From Peronospora farinosa (lineage: Eukaryota; Oomycota; Peronosporomycetes; Peronosporales; Peronosporaceae): 64,000 nt of DNA. Below, in pieces: positions 21,791-33,983 of the stretch. How positions within the stretch are numbered: position 1 is the first letter of the stretch; the number at the start of each line of letters is the position of its first letter. The stretch covers positions 62,001-126,000 of the forward strand of contig CANTFK010000692.1 of assembly GCA_947646735.1 (NCBI GenBank), read 5' to 3'. A program made the position numbers and the translations under genes. The notes beneath the pieces are model-generated. The model worked only from the letters and a program-made list of their open reading frames with translations, did no database searches and was not told the DNA's origin.

Positions 21791-23412
21791 CTAGTACATG
21801 TCGTAGGATGACGTCGTGACACCTCGTCGTCCTAGTTGTTTGTCCACGAGGGCATTTTCAATACAGTCTTGATGAGCTTGCATCTTCTGAGCTGCAGTGA
21901 CAATGAGGAAATTGGTCACTGCACGCACAGTTTCGGGTCCGTACCTGACCTCCGCCTCCGGTTCCAGTGAAATCAGCGACACGCACTGCAGCTGAGAGAC
22001 CTCGTTCTCCGGTGTCGATGCAGATGACCGCTTCGTCATGGCGTAGCCACGAAGATGGTAAGTGAGTCCATGCAGCATCTTATGCTTAATCTCGACAGGC
22101 TCAGCCATCGAAACCCAGATAATGATGTCACGGTCGGGCTCCATATAGCGACGGACAACTTGTTGCACCTTGATGTCTGCTCGAGCATTCTTGGAGTGCA
22201 TCTCCTTCGTAAATTCTTCAATAATCGTGTACGGGTCATCGCTCTAGCGGTGACATCACATTGCAACAAACCAGAAACATTAGAGCAACCCTCAAGACAC
22301 GCGCAATCTAAGCATCATATACCTTTGCAGTCTTCTCGTAGATATTGCCATTGCCCAGATGCTTCTCACCTCCCTTAAAGTGACCCCAAGTAGCTTCAGT
22401 CGCAGCGCGCAGTGCAAAAGGCAGCACCTTGTTCGAGAACGCTTCGAGGTATTTGCCGTCGACACCTTCGCGAAGGTGTACTTCGCTGGGAGTAAGCACC
22501 ATGTTCGCTAGACCGTTGGAAGTGAAAACAGCATCCACTTCCTGACGTGCGGTCTCGAGATGTCGAAAAAGAAGCGGGAAGTCTCCTGCACCACCACGTC
22601 GAGAGGCCAGAAGCTGGACGAAAATCTGGTTAGCACATCCAAAGTCTATGAACGAAGAGCAATCACTCGTCTTGATCACAGTACCAGATTACGAAAGAGT
22701 TAGTACACAGTGTTCTCACATGCTCAAGACAGTGAGAACGCACCAAATATCCAGCTCGCTTTCGCACCAAGTTCCGCATACAAGTTGCCGCCTTTTGCTG
22801 TTGCTGCACGGCAAGTCTCAAGCGTGTATTTTTGCGTTCAGTCTCTTTTAGTCGTCGTTGCTGTCGACCAGCAATCTCTCCCCACACCTTTGGGATCTGA
22901 CGTGCTGAATCCATCGCATCTGTAGGTTCCTGTGCTGCAACTTGAGCACTCGTAGCTTTCTTGCTGCTCTTTCGACTCTGTAGAACCTGCAGGTCGAGCT
23001 GAAGCTTCTCAATTCTTTCGTGAAGATAAGCGATCTCCAGTCTGCTGTCTTTGCTCATCCAGTTGGCGTCGCCGTAGATGCCAGCCTTCCGTAACAATTT
23101 CTTCCGCTCCTTCATCTCCGTTCGTCGTCTTGACACCGTTTGACTCGCAGCTCTCATCTCGTGAGTCTTTTTCTGCATTGCAATAGCTGAAACCGTAGAC
23201 GACGTCCCGCAAGCTTCGAATGACGTCTCGACTCCGGTGATGTCAATTGCTGATTTCCACGTCCATTCATCTTCTTCGGACTGCATCATGACAGTTGGCT
23301 TCAATGCTACTGCATCTTTCATCTCTTCTTCATCAACCAGCACACATTCGTCCACGAACGACAGTGCTGCTTGAAAAGCTTGAGCATCCTCGTCTTCCAG
23401 AACAAATGCCAT
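21791..23412 (-). CDS. M96-like bZIP/START-like protein, copy 2 (three exons)
   Basis: I join 23412-22744, 22670-22323 and 22243-21791, all in phase 0, giving 489 residues. The start is the ATG at 23412; upstream in-frame codons are not ATG. The parts run in the same order as copy 1: an acidic N-terminus starting MAFVLEDEDAQAFQAALSFV (copy 1 has MAFLEDDDAMRAFEAALSYV), a basic coiled coil (DSRLEIAYLHERIEKLQLDL), a second basic helix (IPKVWGEIAGRQQRRLKETE), then the START-like region (FRHLETARQEVDAVF, KVLPFALRAATEATWGHFKG, ADIKVQQVVRRYMEPDRDII). Intron positions are conserved between the copies but the sequences are well diverged, so the duplication is old. Confidence 0.68.
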
Positions 23413-23815
23413 GGCTGTAAACAAAACGTTGCTGGCTGACGTCTTTTATCTTGTGTCCAATGGCATAGTCCAGACTCTGACACACGTCCGGATTTTGTTT
23501 TTGCAGCAATGTTTTGTTGGATGAGTTCTCTTCCAGCCGGAACCTCAACGTCATGTCAATGCAAAACGTAATCACCATTACATTGGCCTTTCAGATTCAT
23601 GGTCTGCAATTATTGTTTCTCGTACTGACTCAAGTCAAGCTAATCATATCGGTTGCAGTGCAGAAGAGAATGATCAATGCATTTGTAGCTGTCCTTGCAT
23701 CTTTAACGCTACACTCATGATGAGAAAACTTCGTAAGAGCTTCGCCTTGTCGAAGGAAAAATGCAAGCATCATCGTAACTAGGTAAGAGCGTAGGATCCA
23801 AAAATCCAGTACGAC
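23413..23815. other. 5' flank of M96-like copy 2
   Basis: About 400 bases between copy 2 and the decayed copy on the other strand. No supported coding region. Confidence 0.4.
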
Positions 23816-23849
23816 ATGCTCTTCCCATTGACATGTAAGAAGACGTACG

Positions 23850-24240
23850 TGATTAGAACCTCTTTACCTTTACGTTCCAGCGGAGAATTGAAGACCAAGC
23901 GCACACGACGCAGAAAATGGAGCAACACATTAAAACAAGAGAGCGCAGAAGAGGCGAAGAGTTTGAGCAAAGTGGGAAGCAGAAGCTGTAGCGTAATGCA
24001 GAATCAATGGGAACGTCAATCGTGTACGAAACAAGCGATCGAGAGAATCGACTATATGCGCGATCAAATGGACAAGCTGCCAGTCGATCTAAAGGTTTTA
24101 CCAATTCAACAAGTGGAAGAGAAGAACGAAAAGAATCACCAAGTGAGTGTGACTGCGCTGATTAGAAAAAAAGTTGACGCTGGAGGTTGTGAGTTTTTGC
24201 CAAGGACTAGCAGATTAGCAGCGTCGTTGATGTGAGAATG
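23850..24240 (+). pseudogene. Probable decayed M96-like copy, inverted relative to the pair
   Basis: A frame of roughly 130 codons contains IERIDYMRDQMDKLPVDLKV, which lines up with the coiled coil LEIAYLHERIEKLQLDLQVL of copy 2, preceded by a basic RTRRRKWSN segment. The frame ends at 24235 without any START-like region, and the downstream bases carry stops in all frames. The similarity is limited to one helix, so chance cannot be excluded. Confidence 0.4.
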
Positions 24241-25019
24241 ACTACCAATTGAGATAATGCCATGTCGAGAATTACTGTAGGCACCAGTAGAAGGTAGATG
24301 AGGTTAATGCCAAGAGGATGGAAACAATTGGTAGATTCAGATGGCTGGTGTTCTGTGGTATGTATGCTCTTACTCTTGTGCTTGATGTTGCTACACTTTG
24401 TAGAGGATTAAATGCTCGTCGTTGATGTCATCCATGCCAACATGCTGCTCCTACTCAGTCATTTCTTTTTGGCACCTTTGAACAGACTCTCTCAACGATT
24501 TTAAGTCTCCTCATCGAAAGGTAGACGATGTGTTAGTGTACAGTAACATTTACACAAACGAATGTCATCCCAGTCAGGCCGTTAGGAGGACATTCGTTTT
24601 TATCTTATGGCGACTGCTTGACAATCATGCTAGATATACCATTTTGCTGGTTCAGAAACAACTCGGAAGGTGTTTTACACCACTGAAGAACGATTGTCTC
24701 GACATAAAGCTACATAAGTAAGCGCTCCCACGGCAAGATTGTGTGAAGACAGCACTGATCCTGACTTGTGCAACAGATGGTGAAAGTCTACAATATAAAA
24801 AACCATGACGTTTTAATATTGTCATGTACTTTTTCAATGAGGTTTCACTTCGACCAAATCAGATTATAGGGGGAGGCTGGTTAGCAAGAAAGTGTGGGGG
24901 ATGATTAGCGTCTTTTTGAAATCCCTTCCAACACAATGATCACTATGTGGAAATATGATCAATATTTCCAATATATGTGGTCCACGTAAATCGCACTCAA
25001 CTTTTGAATTTAGCTGGCC
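24241..25019. other. Intergenic before NDC1
   Basis: AT-rich, only short unrecognised frames. The end near 25019 is the presumed NDC1 promoter. Confidence 0.45.
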
Positions 25020-27037
25020 ATGGGCTTCACGCATTCGCTTGAGGTGCTGTATGCGCTACTGCGACTGTATACTACGGGCTTAAGCAACGTTACATCGTCA
25101 TCCTTCTCCTCTGATCTACTCTATCCATATATACAGCAGCGTTTGCAACAAACTCTGCGTGCTGTAGCTCTTACCGTCTTGTGCACGGTGTGTCTTTCTC
25201 TGGTGTTTTTGTGTCTATTGCCAGTGCTCTCGCCATTGCAATTCCCGTCGTTGACTGGATTTCTACTGGTTAATGGACTCCTCTGGATAGTAACAGTCAC
25301 TCAATTGACGCTTCGATACGCGTTGCTGCCTACACCGCGTCGTGTCGAGGCAAAACCAATTGTCAGTAGCCGTGGAGGGCTTCAAACTGCCGTTTGTGCC
25401 GTTGTGGACGTCGTAGCACGTGTGCGACAGCAGCCACCACTTCCAGTGCTATTGCTTCTTTGTGTGGTTCACTCGTACATCTGGAAACTTGTGCTATACT
25501 ATGGAATGGCATCCAATGCTCAAGTGGCAGAGAACTTTGGCTTATTTGCATTAGCTGGTGGTCTTGTGTCGTGTATCTCCTTTGTAATGGTGGAAAAAAG
25601 TTTAAGTGAAGACCCGTTCGTGTTAAATCCACCTGCGGCCTTTGTGAGAGCCATGCAGAGAGATGTGGTGCGTGCAGCACGTCGCGGTGTAATGGTTTAC
25701 ATTGTCGGACGCGTACTGAGTTGGTTATTCGCTCACAGCAATAAGATGAATATTGAGGTGGTGACAAGAGCAGGATTCTTGTCGTTGCATGCTTCGACAA
25801 CAGCGTTCCAGATTATGAGCAGTGGATTGGAGAATCTGGCTATACTAAGTGCGGCTTCAGTGTTCCGTATCCTGCTTTTTCGTGTAAACTACCGCGATGT
25901 GGATGGCATGTTTGGTGACACTAACAATATGTGGCAGTCGCAAGCAGTCGTGAAAGCAAAGGATGGAGACGTGACAGGCGCGCTTTTTGCGACTGAAATT
26001 GCTGCAATCCCACAAACAAGCAAACCACTGAGTGAACAATATTTACAGGGCTTGCAAAAGCGAATGGACGCGGCTTTGAAGAAGATATCGGATAAGGAGA
26101 CGCTTAAGGCCCCTGCGGATGCAGAGGACGTGGAGATTTTGGATAGCTTGTTCAAGTTTAAGAACTTACTTACTGGGTGTAAGTTCAATGCGGACGCACG
26201 GGAGTCGCTTTTTGCCTCTCGAGAAAGGTGGAATGCATTGTTTAACTCGACGACTGCAGTCGTCGATGGTTTCACGCTGATGTTGCAATTGCTGAATACG
26301 CTGCAGGACAGAGAAAGCTCGGTAGTAGGAGACAGCTCTGCTACCGACGCGTTGGCACTTGAGCAGTCTTTTGGTTCCCTTCTACGCTTTCTAAACTCGC
26401 AGCAAGACGCTCATCCGCTAATCCTGCTTCACCAGTACCCGCACTTGGCAAATCCTCACATCTCGTCTACTAGTGTGAAGTCACCAATCCGATTTTTTGT
26501 TGAATCAAAACTGCAGTTTGCGACTCGTTGCTTCTTGATAGAAGAGGCCCGTCGGCGTGTGTTTCAGCGTGCAAAGGTTGTTCGCGCGGCGGAAGCTCTG
26601 CTATGTCACCTTGTCAGTGTATCGCGTTCTGAGGATAAGCTGGGACATGTTCAGGTATGTTTCTGATGTCGCGTTCTATCATGCGTAAGCGTGCATTCTA
26701 ATTACTTTATGCAATTTAGCACACTGTACCGGCTGTGCTTTCGTCGCTGTTAGAGTGCCGCCATGCGTTGGAGACGTACATGGAGACTTGTTTAAAGGAG
26801 AGCAATACGACCGATGTCTACGTACAGGAAGCTACAGCTCTAGCAAAAGGTAAGCAGTGCTGATGTTCTGGGCATTCAGCCATCTTGGTGTGCTGACTAG
26901 ATCACTTCTACCCAGGTATAGACAGCGGTATCTATCGCATCACAGAGGTATTCCAAGGTGAGTTATCCTTGTTCGCGTTTCCTCCGGGCGTCAAAAAGGC
27001 GTTACGGGCGTATGCAAGCTTTGATGCTGAAGAATAG
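25020..27037 (+). CDS. NDC1: Transmembrane nucleoporin NDC1 (three exons)
   Basis: Pore-membrane protein that anchors the nuclear pore complex in the nuclear envelope. I join 25020-26654, 26720-26849 and 26916-27037, giving 628 residues; introns are 65 and 66 nt. The N-terminal half holds about six hydrophobic helices, the first two at roughly residues 43-75 and 76-100, others near 140-165, 175-195, 220-240 and 265-285. The C-terminal half is soluble and helical, with the pattern SRERWNALFNSTTAVVDGFT and a closing FAFPPGVKKALRAYASF block resembling the end of other NDC1 proteins. The family call rests on topology, length and a few motifs, as NDC1 is poorly conserved. The ALADIN gene lies 2.7 kb downstream. 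Confidence 0.72.
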
Positions 27038-27219
27038 TGGTGATGACGACTCTAGAAATGTAACGGCGCCATTGCTTTTCGCTTTTAATGTTAGTCTCGC
27101 CAATGCTGGTATGTCCATCTACTGATTTTGAAAGCCAAAATTTCCTTTCGCTAAAGCTGCGACGAAGTCGGTCATTGCAATGCACTGCATCAATCGAACA
27201 AGTACAATGTCAATAAATA

Positions 27220-29605
27220 TTATCGAGCACGAGACCTGAAGTAGGCAAGCTTGTGTACCTGTTCATCTAATGGTGTGTTTGAAGGTATCCGTTGCATGGC
27301 TTGAATAGCTGCAGCCTGGCACAGCGCGATCATCGATGCAGCATTAGCGCCGTCAGTTTCTTCGACAAGTCTAGTGAGGTCGACGTCATGACTCCACGGC
27401 ATTTTACTGCGCTGAATCTCCAGAATTGCCTTACGCTCGCTGGAATTCGGGAGACCAACATACACCACATTCTCAAAGCGACCTAGAATGAATAACGTAA
27501 GAGGAACAATCAATTAGTAGTGCACAATTGATTCATCACCAAATCAATATCGTGCGCACCTGGTTGAAGAAATGCGGGATCGATAGCTGATAAGGAATTT
27601 GTTGCCGCGAGGACGAAAATCCGACCAGTAGCAATACTTGTCATTGTGGAAGCCGCAGCTAATCCATAGTGTAGTTCACTGTCGTCGGACACTGCCTTCA
27701 ACGCATCAAGCTCCATCAAGAGCTGAGAAATCATCCTTGACGTTGTTTGGCCAGCAGTTGATCGATTGCCGAAAAGTGACTGGAATTCGTCGATGAAAAT
27801 CATGCAAGGACTGAGTGCACGAGCCGTATCGAATGCGCGCGTGATGGCCTTTTCACTCTCACCAATCTCAGCCTTCATTAGGTCACTAGCTGCCAGATTA
27901 AGAAAATTGCAACCGCTTGCTTTCGCGGTAGCTTTAGCTAGCATGGTCTTTCCGGTTCCAGGTGGGCCATGCAACACCATACCCAAAGGTGGTGAGATGC
28001 CCATCCGACGAAACACATGTGGCTTCTCTAGCGGCCACACGACCATCTCAACTAGATTTTGCTTGACGCGTTCTAAACCACCGATGTCCGTCCACGAGAC
28101 GTCTGGGACAGAAGAGCTCAGTGTGTCAGCACCATTGCTACTACTAGAGATTTCGCGCGCAGCAGCGGCAATTTCAGCTTCGAGAATGTCGACACTAATA
28201 GATTGGCTGTCTTCTCGCGACAGACACGTGCGAATTAGTTGAGCAATAGAAACGATATTGCTAGGCCGTTGACCATATCGAACAGCTAATGACATGATAA
28301 ACTCGCGTCGCAGCAGTTTTGACTGTGGCAGCAATGATGCCAACAAATTGACGGTCCATTGTTTGTCAGGGATCTATGCAGCCACAACGTTAGATAGCTA
28401 ATCACAGTACGCCAACGTGCCATTTGAGAGAGAACCACCACTTACATCGAGAAACACCTCTTCCGTGAACAACTGACGCACTTTCGAATGCAGCGCATTC
28501 ATCACTGACACTACTCCTACGACAGCAACGCGAATCAAGTCGGATTTTTCTGATTAACAACACAGCAAGAAGGAGTCAGTCCTTGCAATTATAGTACCAC
28601 ACTAGCGAGCAAATACTGACGAATACTCTCGAGGCAATTCACAAGACGGCAAACAAGTTTGTACTTGGTTTCATCAAGAGTCATCGGAAACAAAAGTTCC
28701 AGATCTTCCAACAGCAGCACACACGGCTGGATACGTAGTGCAGCCGAGAAAAAATCTTCCAGTCGCAGTTGCGGAGATGCTAACAATCCACCATCAAACA
28801 CAAGCAAATTTGCTTTTAGTTCATCTACAACTTGCTGGACTAACGTTGTCTTGCCAGCACCGCTTGGTGCGTGCAACAAGAGCGAGTGAGGGACAGCAAA
28901 GACCTGCTTTCGATCATCCGCTCCACAACTCGACGTCGTCCGAAGTGCCATAGCTACCAGCTCTCGGAACCCTCGAGCGTGAGCGCCAACCGGTTGATAC
29001 GTTCGCTTTACATGCGGCGAAAAGGCAGCTAACGAGGACGTAGTGGACGGAAATATCAACACGAGCGTCTGATCTGTTACAATTCCACCATCAATCGTCT
29101 CGAATTGATTTTTGTGATCCCCACTACGTCCACGGTAATACGCTGTATAGCTCCACTCACCATAGTCCAATCCGTCACGTTGAAGAGTAATTAATCCAGT
29201 TTTTCCAGTCAAAATCCGTCTTTGCAGCAAACTTTTGACGAACGGGAGCAAAAGTTTCACTTGATTCTCACTGACAGGAGCTACAGCCACATATTGCACC
29301 ACCTGAACATGTGACGGTCTGATACACTTCAAAGTACCTTGAAATTCAGACTCGAATACAGTGTTACAATGGCTCAACCTTTGATTGTGAGCCATCTTAC
29401 AGGACGGCCACTGGTCAAGTCTGACACGTTGATCACTCCATTTTTCATCAATTTCCAGCCGAAAAACACGCGCTTGATGCGAGTTGCAGCATTGCAATGA
29501 TACATACGATCCCCATGGTGCACCCAAGCTCTTAAAGGTTGCAAAAGACACGAATGCTGTGCTCGTTGCGGTACCCGACGCCGATACGTTGACTTTGACC
29601 AGCAT
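27220..29605 (-). CDS. Two-domain AAA+ ATPase of the AFG2/SPATA5 (CDC48-like) group, four exons
   Basis: I join about 29605-28603, 28549-28446, 28373-27560 and 27482-27220, giving 727 residues. The N-terminal ~200 residues suggest a CDC48-like double-psi barrel region. The first AAA domain has a Walker A of SGAGKT but a scrambled Walker B (VLLLEDLELLF), so it may bind but not hydrolyse ATP. The second AAA domain is intact: WTDIGGLERVKQNLVEMVVW, GPPGTGKT, MIFIDEFQSLF, VLAATNSLSAIDPAFLQPGR, and a short C-terminal lid. AFG2 proteins release recycling factors from pre-60S ribosomal particles in the cytoplasm. PEX6 or PEX1 also have a weak first and strong second domain and remain alternatives. 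The exon 1 donor was chosen for frame and is less certain. The stop lies 183 bases from that of NDC1; the start is 141 bases from that of ALADIN. Confidence 0.68.
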
Positions 29606-29746
29606 GAAGTATAAATTCCTAGAAGTAAAGGAGTGATTGTCAATATAGAAAAGGTAATTAAATCGAAGTATACAGTATATGTAAAACAAGAGGTGCCACT
29701 GAACTAGGTCGTAGTACTACCCCATTTCACTGACACCGCGCCTGCA
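29606..29746. promoter_or_regulatory. Short divergent promoter shared by the AAA ATPase and ALADIN genes
   Basis: Only 141 bases separate the two ATGs. A CCATTTC at 29722-29728 on the plus strand and a TCACTCC on the minus strand near 29630-29637 each fit the oomycete initiator core YCAYTYY, one facing each gene. The motif is short, so these are candidates only. Confidence 0.4.
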
Positions 29747-31611
29747 ATGACTTGGATCGTACCGAACGCCAACGCCGTGACACTCGGTGAGCTCAATGGC
29801 GAGCTGTACAGTGTGTCTAGACAGGACAGTGGGCGTATAAGTGATGAGTTTATACGACGTGGAGGTTGTGCTCTGAATCCGGCGCGTGTGACAAGCGCCA
29901 AGCCTCGTCCGTTCGATCAGCACGACTCCTTGACGGACGAGCAGGGCGAGGAGTTGGACTCGGGCGCTTTGAAGCTGATCAAGCGCGCTTTAAGTGTCAC
30001 CAAGAGCTTTCTAATGGATGATGAGCTGGACGTGCTCCGTAGAGTGCTGGATGTTGCCAAGGACGCTGCGCAGAGGTTACTAAAGGCTGCGATGGGGACG
30101 GAAGACGACGAGTTGGAGCTGCTGGATAAGAGACAGGGGGAGCAAGACAATGGGGAGAGCATTGTGGATATTAGTTGGCATCCTGCAAAAAATGTACTAG
30201 CAGTGGCTCAGCTGGATGGAGTTGTGGCGCTCTATGATGTAGAGAGCGCCTCGTGGGACACTCGAGTGCTGGAACATCCCAAGCAGATGGATATTGGCAG
30301 TATTGAATGGGGAAAGTTTACGGGTGATGTACTGGCAGTGGCGTGTAGGACAGGGGTGTTTCTATGGAAAGTGTCGATGAAGGAGAAAGGTGAGTGAATA
30401 AGTAGTAGTAGTGGTAGCAGGAAGAGCTGACATTGTGTTGATATTGTAAAGAACCTGTACTGCAAGAGATCCTCACACATCCGAGCAATACTGGATTCAC
30501 CCAAGCGAGCTGGAATGAGGATGGAAGCTTGCTCGCGGCGTTTGCAAAGGGGTCTTGGTCTGTCGTTGTGTTCGATGCCATCTTTCCGCGAAAGACAGAG
30601 TTGCAGTGCCCCTACAAACTGACGTCGTTGCATTGGTCGCCGACAGGCGAATATTTATTCGTGACGACGGAGTAAGTGCTCTCTCTGCGTATTGTTGATG
30701 CGTAATTGCCCTCTGTTTTTCACACTTTGTTGCCATTCCTAGGAACGGCGTGTCGTTGATGTGGGAGACGCTGACGTGGAAAAGAGAGACATGGGAGGTT
30801 GCTGCATCGGTGCGTCAAAAGGTTTTACTCAGTTGGATGCCTTTCTTGCATGTACTGATAATTGTGATGACCGTTCTTGACATTTCAGGGCTGCGGATGG
30901 TCAAGCAATGGACGGTGTCTGCTTATGGCGCCTCGCAATTGTCCACTCATGTATCCGTATATCTTCCAAGGCTGCCCTCCGTCATTAGGTATGTGACGGT
31001 GCCTTCTCGAAAATTAGTGCTGCTTTACTAACTTGTAAATCTTAAAATTGTGATGCTGATATGCAGATGCACAAATTAGCTCACCAGCTGTTGACTTTGC
31101 TGAGAGGGAGTTGTTTTCTTTAGACCGGAGTACCTCTGCGTAGGGTTTTTGTCATCACCACCTCTGGTCAACTTAACTTCTAAAAACGGTGTTGCTGGTA
31201 CTGATATTTTTCTTGTTCTCTTGTGCATGTGCACCTGTAGCATTGTCGGTGGTAAGGTTCAGAATATCGCATGGGATCCTAGTGGGTCCAGGGTTGCTGT
31301 CACGTATCAGACTACAGCCACTGGCTTCCATCAAGCTGGAACAGCAACCCTGGTGGCCATTTTCAGCGTCGTTTGGCAGCCGTTCCTGATTTTTACTCAG
31401 AGGTCTGTATTCTTGTGGGTTCTCCACCAGCAAGGAAGCTAACTTTTTAATCTACTGTAGCGGCTTGTTGCGTGGACCCCCTAATGCCGGCGTGCCACGG
31501 AAGCTTGCATTTGCCTCAAACTTTAAGCATGGTGCCTTGCTGAGCGTTGCTTGGAGCAGTGGTTTGATCTCGTTTCATCCATTTTACTTGCAAGATCCGA
31601 AAGCACCATAG
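29747..31611 (+). CDS. AAAS: Nucleoporin ALADIN (AAAS), WD-repeat protein, seven exons
   Basis: Beta-propeller nucleoporin on the cytoplasmic face of the pore, held there by NDC1. I join 29747-30389, 30452-30671, 30743-30809, 30889-30988, 31067-31139, 31241-31402 and 31461-31611; all junctions keep frame, giving 471 residues. WD-type repeats are visible as VDISWHPAKNVLAVAQLDG, SIEWGKFTGDVLAVACRTG, ASWNEDGSLLAAFAKGSWS, TSLHWSPTGEYLFVTTE, GCGWSSNGRCLLMAPRN and NIAWDPSGSRVAVTYQ. The C-terminus FASNFKHGALLSVAWSSGLI matches the characteristic ALADIN ending (HPSFNKGALLSVGWSTG in animals). Introns are 62-101 nt. The start faces the AAA ATPase gene. Confidence 0.92.
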
Positions 31612-32450
31612 AGTCATGCTTTGCGTCGCATCTACGGCTAAAGCACGGAGCATCATCACATACAACATGAACATGTTCAATTTTGATCTTCGTGTTGTTA
31701 TACTTAGCAATTTATAGTTACTACAGAGTTCCCGAGTAGGCACACTGATCTAACTCATAACGACCCCGCCACTCTTTCATATCCATCTGCTCTTTATCAT
31801 CAATTATGATCATACTGTGCAGTTGCATCGTAAGCTTCTCATATACCTTAGGTCCTCAGAATTGTTACTGTAGGTTACGAGTAACAACATTTGCATCCTG
31901 CTCACGATGCTACAGTAAAAAAGTCAATGACTGCTAGTGTCCGTCAAAGATTTGCTTTGACCAGGCAAACGGTCAGTCGCCACTACTTTAATGTTTGCAG
32001 GGTTTACCTCTTGCATTATGGACAAGCTGAGCCGCATCAATTCGAGCACTTCAAACTATAATCAGCTTACTATCGACGTCTGTTCTAGTGATGCAGTAAC
32101 AATACGTTCAATTGCAGTGCTGATGCTTTGTGGGTCCTCATCGATTTAACGGCATTCACGTCATCCACTTTATCATTTCTTTCATCTCCGCGCAGTTGAT
32201 ACTTCAATGGCAGAGTTCAAAAGTAATGAAGAAGAATGCTTAGCATCGATATCAGACAGCAACAGCTGCCTGCTTTGCGCATTGGGACACTTGAACGTCC
32301 TGCTTACTCGACTAGGTCGCACCTTGGAGCCACTAACTATGCATTAAGTGCTGCATTTGCAAGTTGTTCCATCTTGGCCACTGCTTTTCACGTCCATCCC
32401 CTTCATGTGTGACTGGCAAAATATGATGGCAAAGCAATCTGTCTGGCCTA
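31612..32450. other. Intergenic between convergent ALADIN and GTF2H4
   Basis: About 840 bases at the 3' ends of two convergent genes. Nothing recognised. Confidence 0.5.
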
Positions 32451-33983
32451 CTACCCTCGCGAGGAGAGCTGACTCTGGATGTAGTGGCGAACATCGTCAA
32501 TGCCTGCACTCGCAATCGACATCCTGAAGTGAATAGGATCCGACCACGTAAGCACCTTGAGGCCTTTAGCGTAGTCCCGCACACTCTCGTAGTCTTCTTT
32601 GGTGTTAAACCCATCAAAAAGGATACCCGCCATAAACTGCACGCGATTGCGCTCGCGTTCCCACAAGTAAATCTGATCCGCAATATTTTCAGGAATGACT
32701 GGGGTGTTGTGGCGCATCTTTGGATGCGCATGCTTGATTAAAAAATCGTAGATTTGCTGCGCAGAGATGCCATGAATGAGAGCTGAGCGCAAACTTTCGC
32801 GCGTGATAAAGCCGATTGCCAGATTCGGCAGTCTGGCCACGATATCGACAAAGACACTGAGCATGGCGACGTGAAGAGTTGACGTAGTGTAAGCGTAAAT
32901 TTTAAAGTTCGTCTCCACCACCACGAGCAACTGAGCACCCCGATCAAGCGCTGGAATTTGGCGTGGGTTTGCCATCTGCGACTTCATTCCAGCGCGTACA
33001 CCAGCAAATGAGCTCGAGAGACTTACGTGGTTACGCTTCTGACCCGTCGATCCACCGAAAATTAAGTTTACAGCCAGACTTGTCGTGTAAAATCGATCTG
33101 AATTCGTGCGCTTACGATACAGTAGTCCAAAGTCAATGAAATCTCCCAGTAGTAGTCGCTGTGTCTCGGTAAGATCAGCCACTGCATAGTATTCTCCCGT
33201 TTGGCAATAGCTAATCTGGAATAGAAACTGTAGAATGTCCTCCTGCTTTAGCGTCCCCGTGTTGTCCAGCGTGCGGATGTACTCGAGCAAAAAGATCCAC
33301 ATCTGCACGTGAATATCTTTCAGCATAAACTCGTAGCCCGTATCTGTAATATGGAGCGCTCTCGAGTCGGCTCCACTAGCTTGCAGCAATTTTGTCCGAA
33401 TTAAAATATCTACCACCGACTGAGGCGGCTCCTGAACAGCTGTCGAGCCTACCATATAATGCAGCACTGCGTCCCATCTTGCTCGGGCATATCGTTCCAG
33501 GTCTGCCGTAGTAAACATGTTCTCCAAGTCTTTCGGTAGACAAAGTCGACCACTTTCCCAAGGAGATCCACCTAAATTACTCAGTGCGTACTATTATCAC
33601 AGCAACATATTCTCATCAATTATTTCTTCTAAACGGACGCAATAATGTTGTTTTAACCTCATTTTCCTCACCATAAGCTGTTTCTGGAATGTCGGATGTG
33701 ACCGATAGCTGCCATCCTGCTGTAGAAATACCCGAAGCCCTTTTAATTTGTGTAATGCCACATGAAATTGCGGTGGCATGCGCTTGACCTCGCCAGGCTC
33801 CGGAACAACCCATTGTTCCAATAATTCACACGGCACAGCAGCGTTAGTGGGAAGCAAACGCATTACAAATTGCTGTGCAAGAGGAGGGAGGGCTTGAAAG
33901 ATAGCTTGACATGCCCATGGGTCCTCGTATAGACGTTCAAGCGTCGCTGGCGGTAGCGTCTCGAGGAAGTCAAAGGCGTCCAT
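32451..33983 (-). CDS. GTF2H4: TFIIH subunit 4 (p52/Tfb2), two exons
   Basis: Subunit of the TFIIH core that binds and stimulates the XPB helicase in transcription start and nucleotide excision repair. Exon 1 runs from 33983 (MDAFDFLETLPPATLERLYE) to about 33645; exon 2 runs from about 33570 to the stop at 32451. Family landmarks are CQAIFQALPPLAQQFVMRLL, the ERYARARWDAVLHYMVGS segment, ILQFLFQISYCQTGEYYAV, and the C-terminal XPB-binding region ending in QIYLWERERNRVQFMAGILF. The exact splice join is not settled: a GTTAAA donor with a CTGAG acceptor keeps frame (KMSNLGGSPWESG), while the stronger-looking GTGAGG donor does not pair in frame. The stop is in the expected place, so the gene appears intact. 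Confidence 0.9.
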
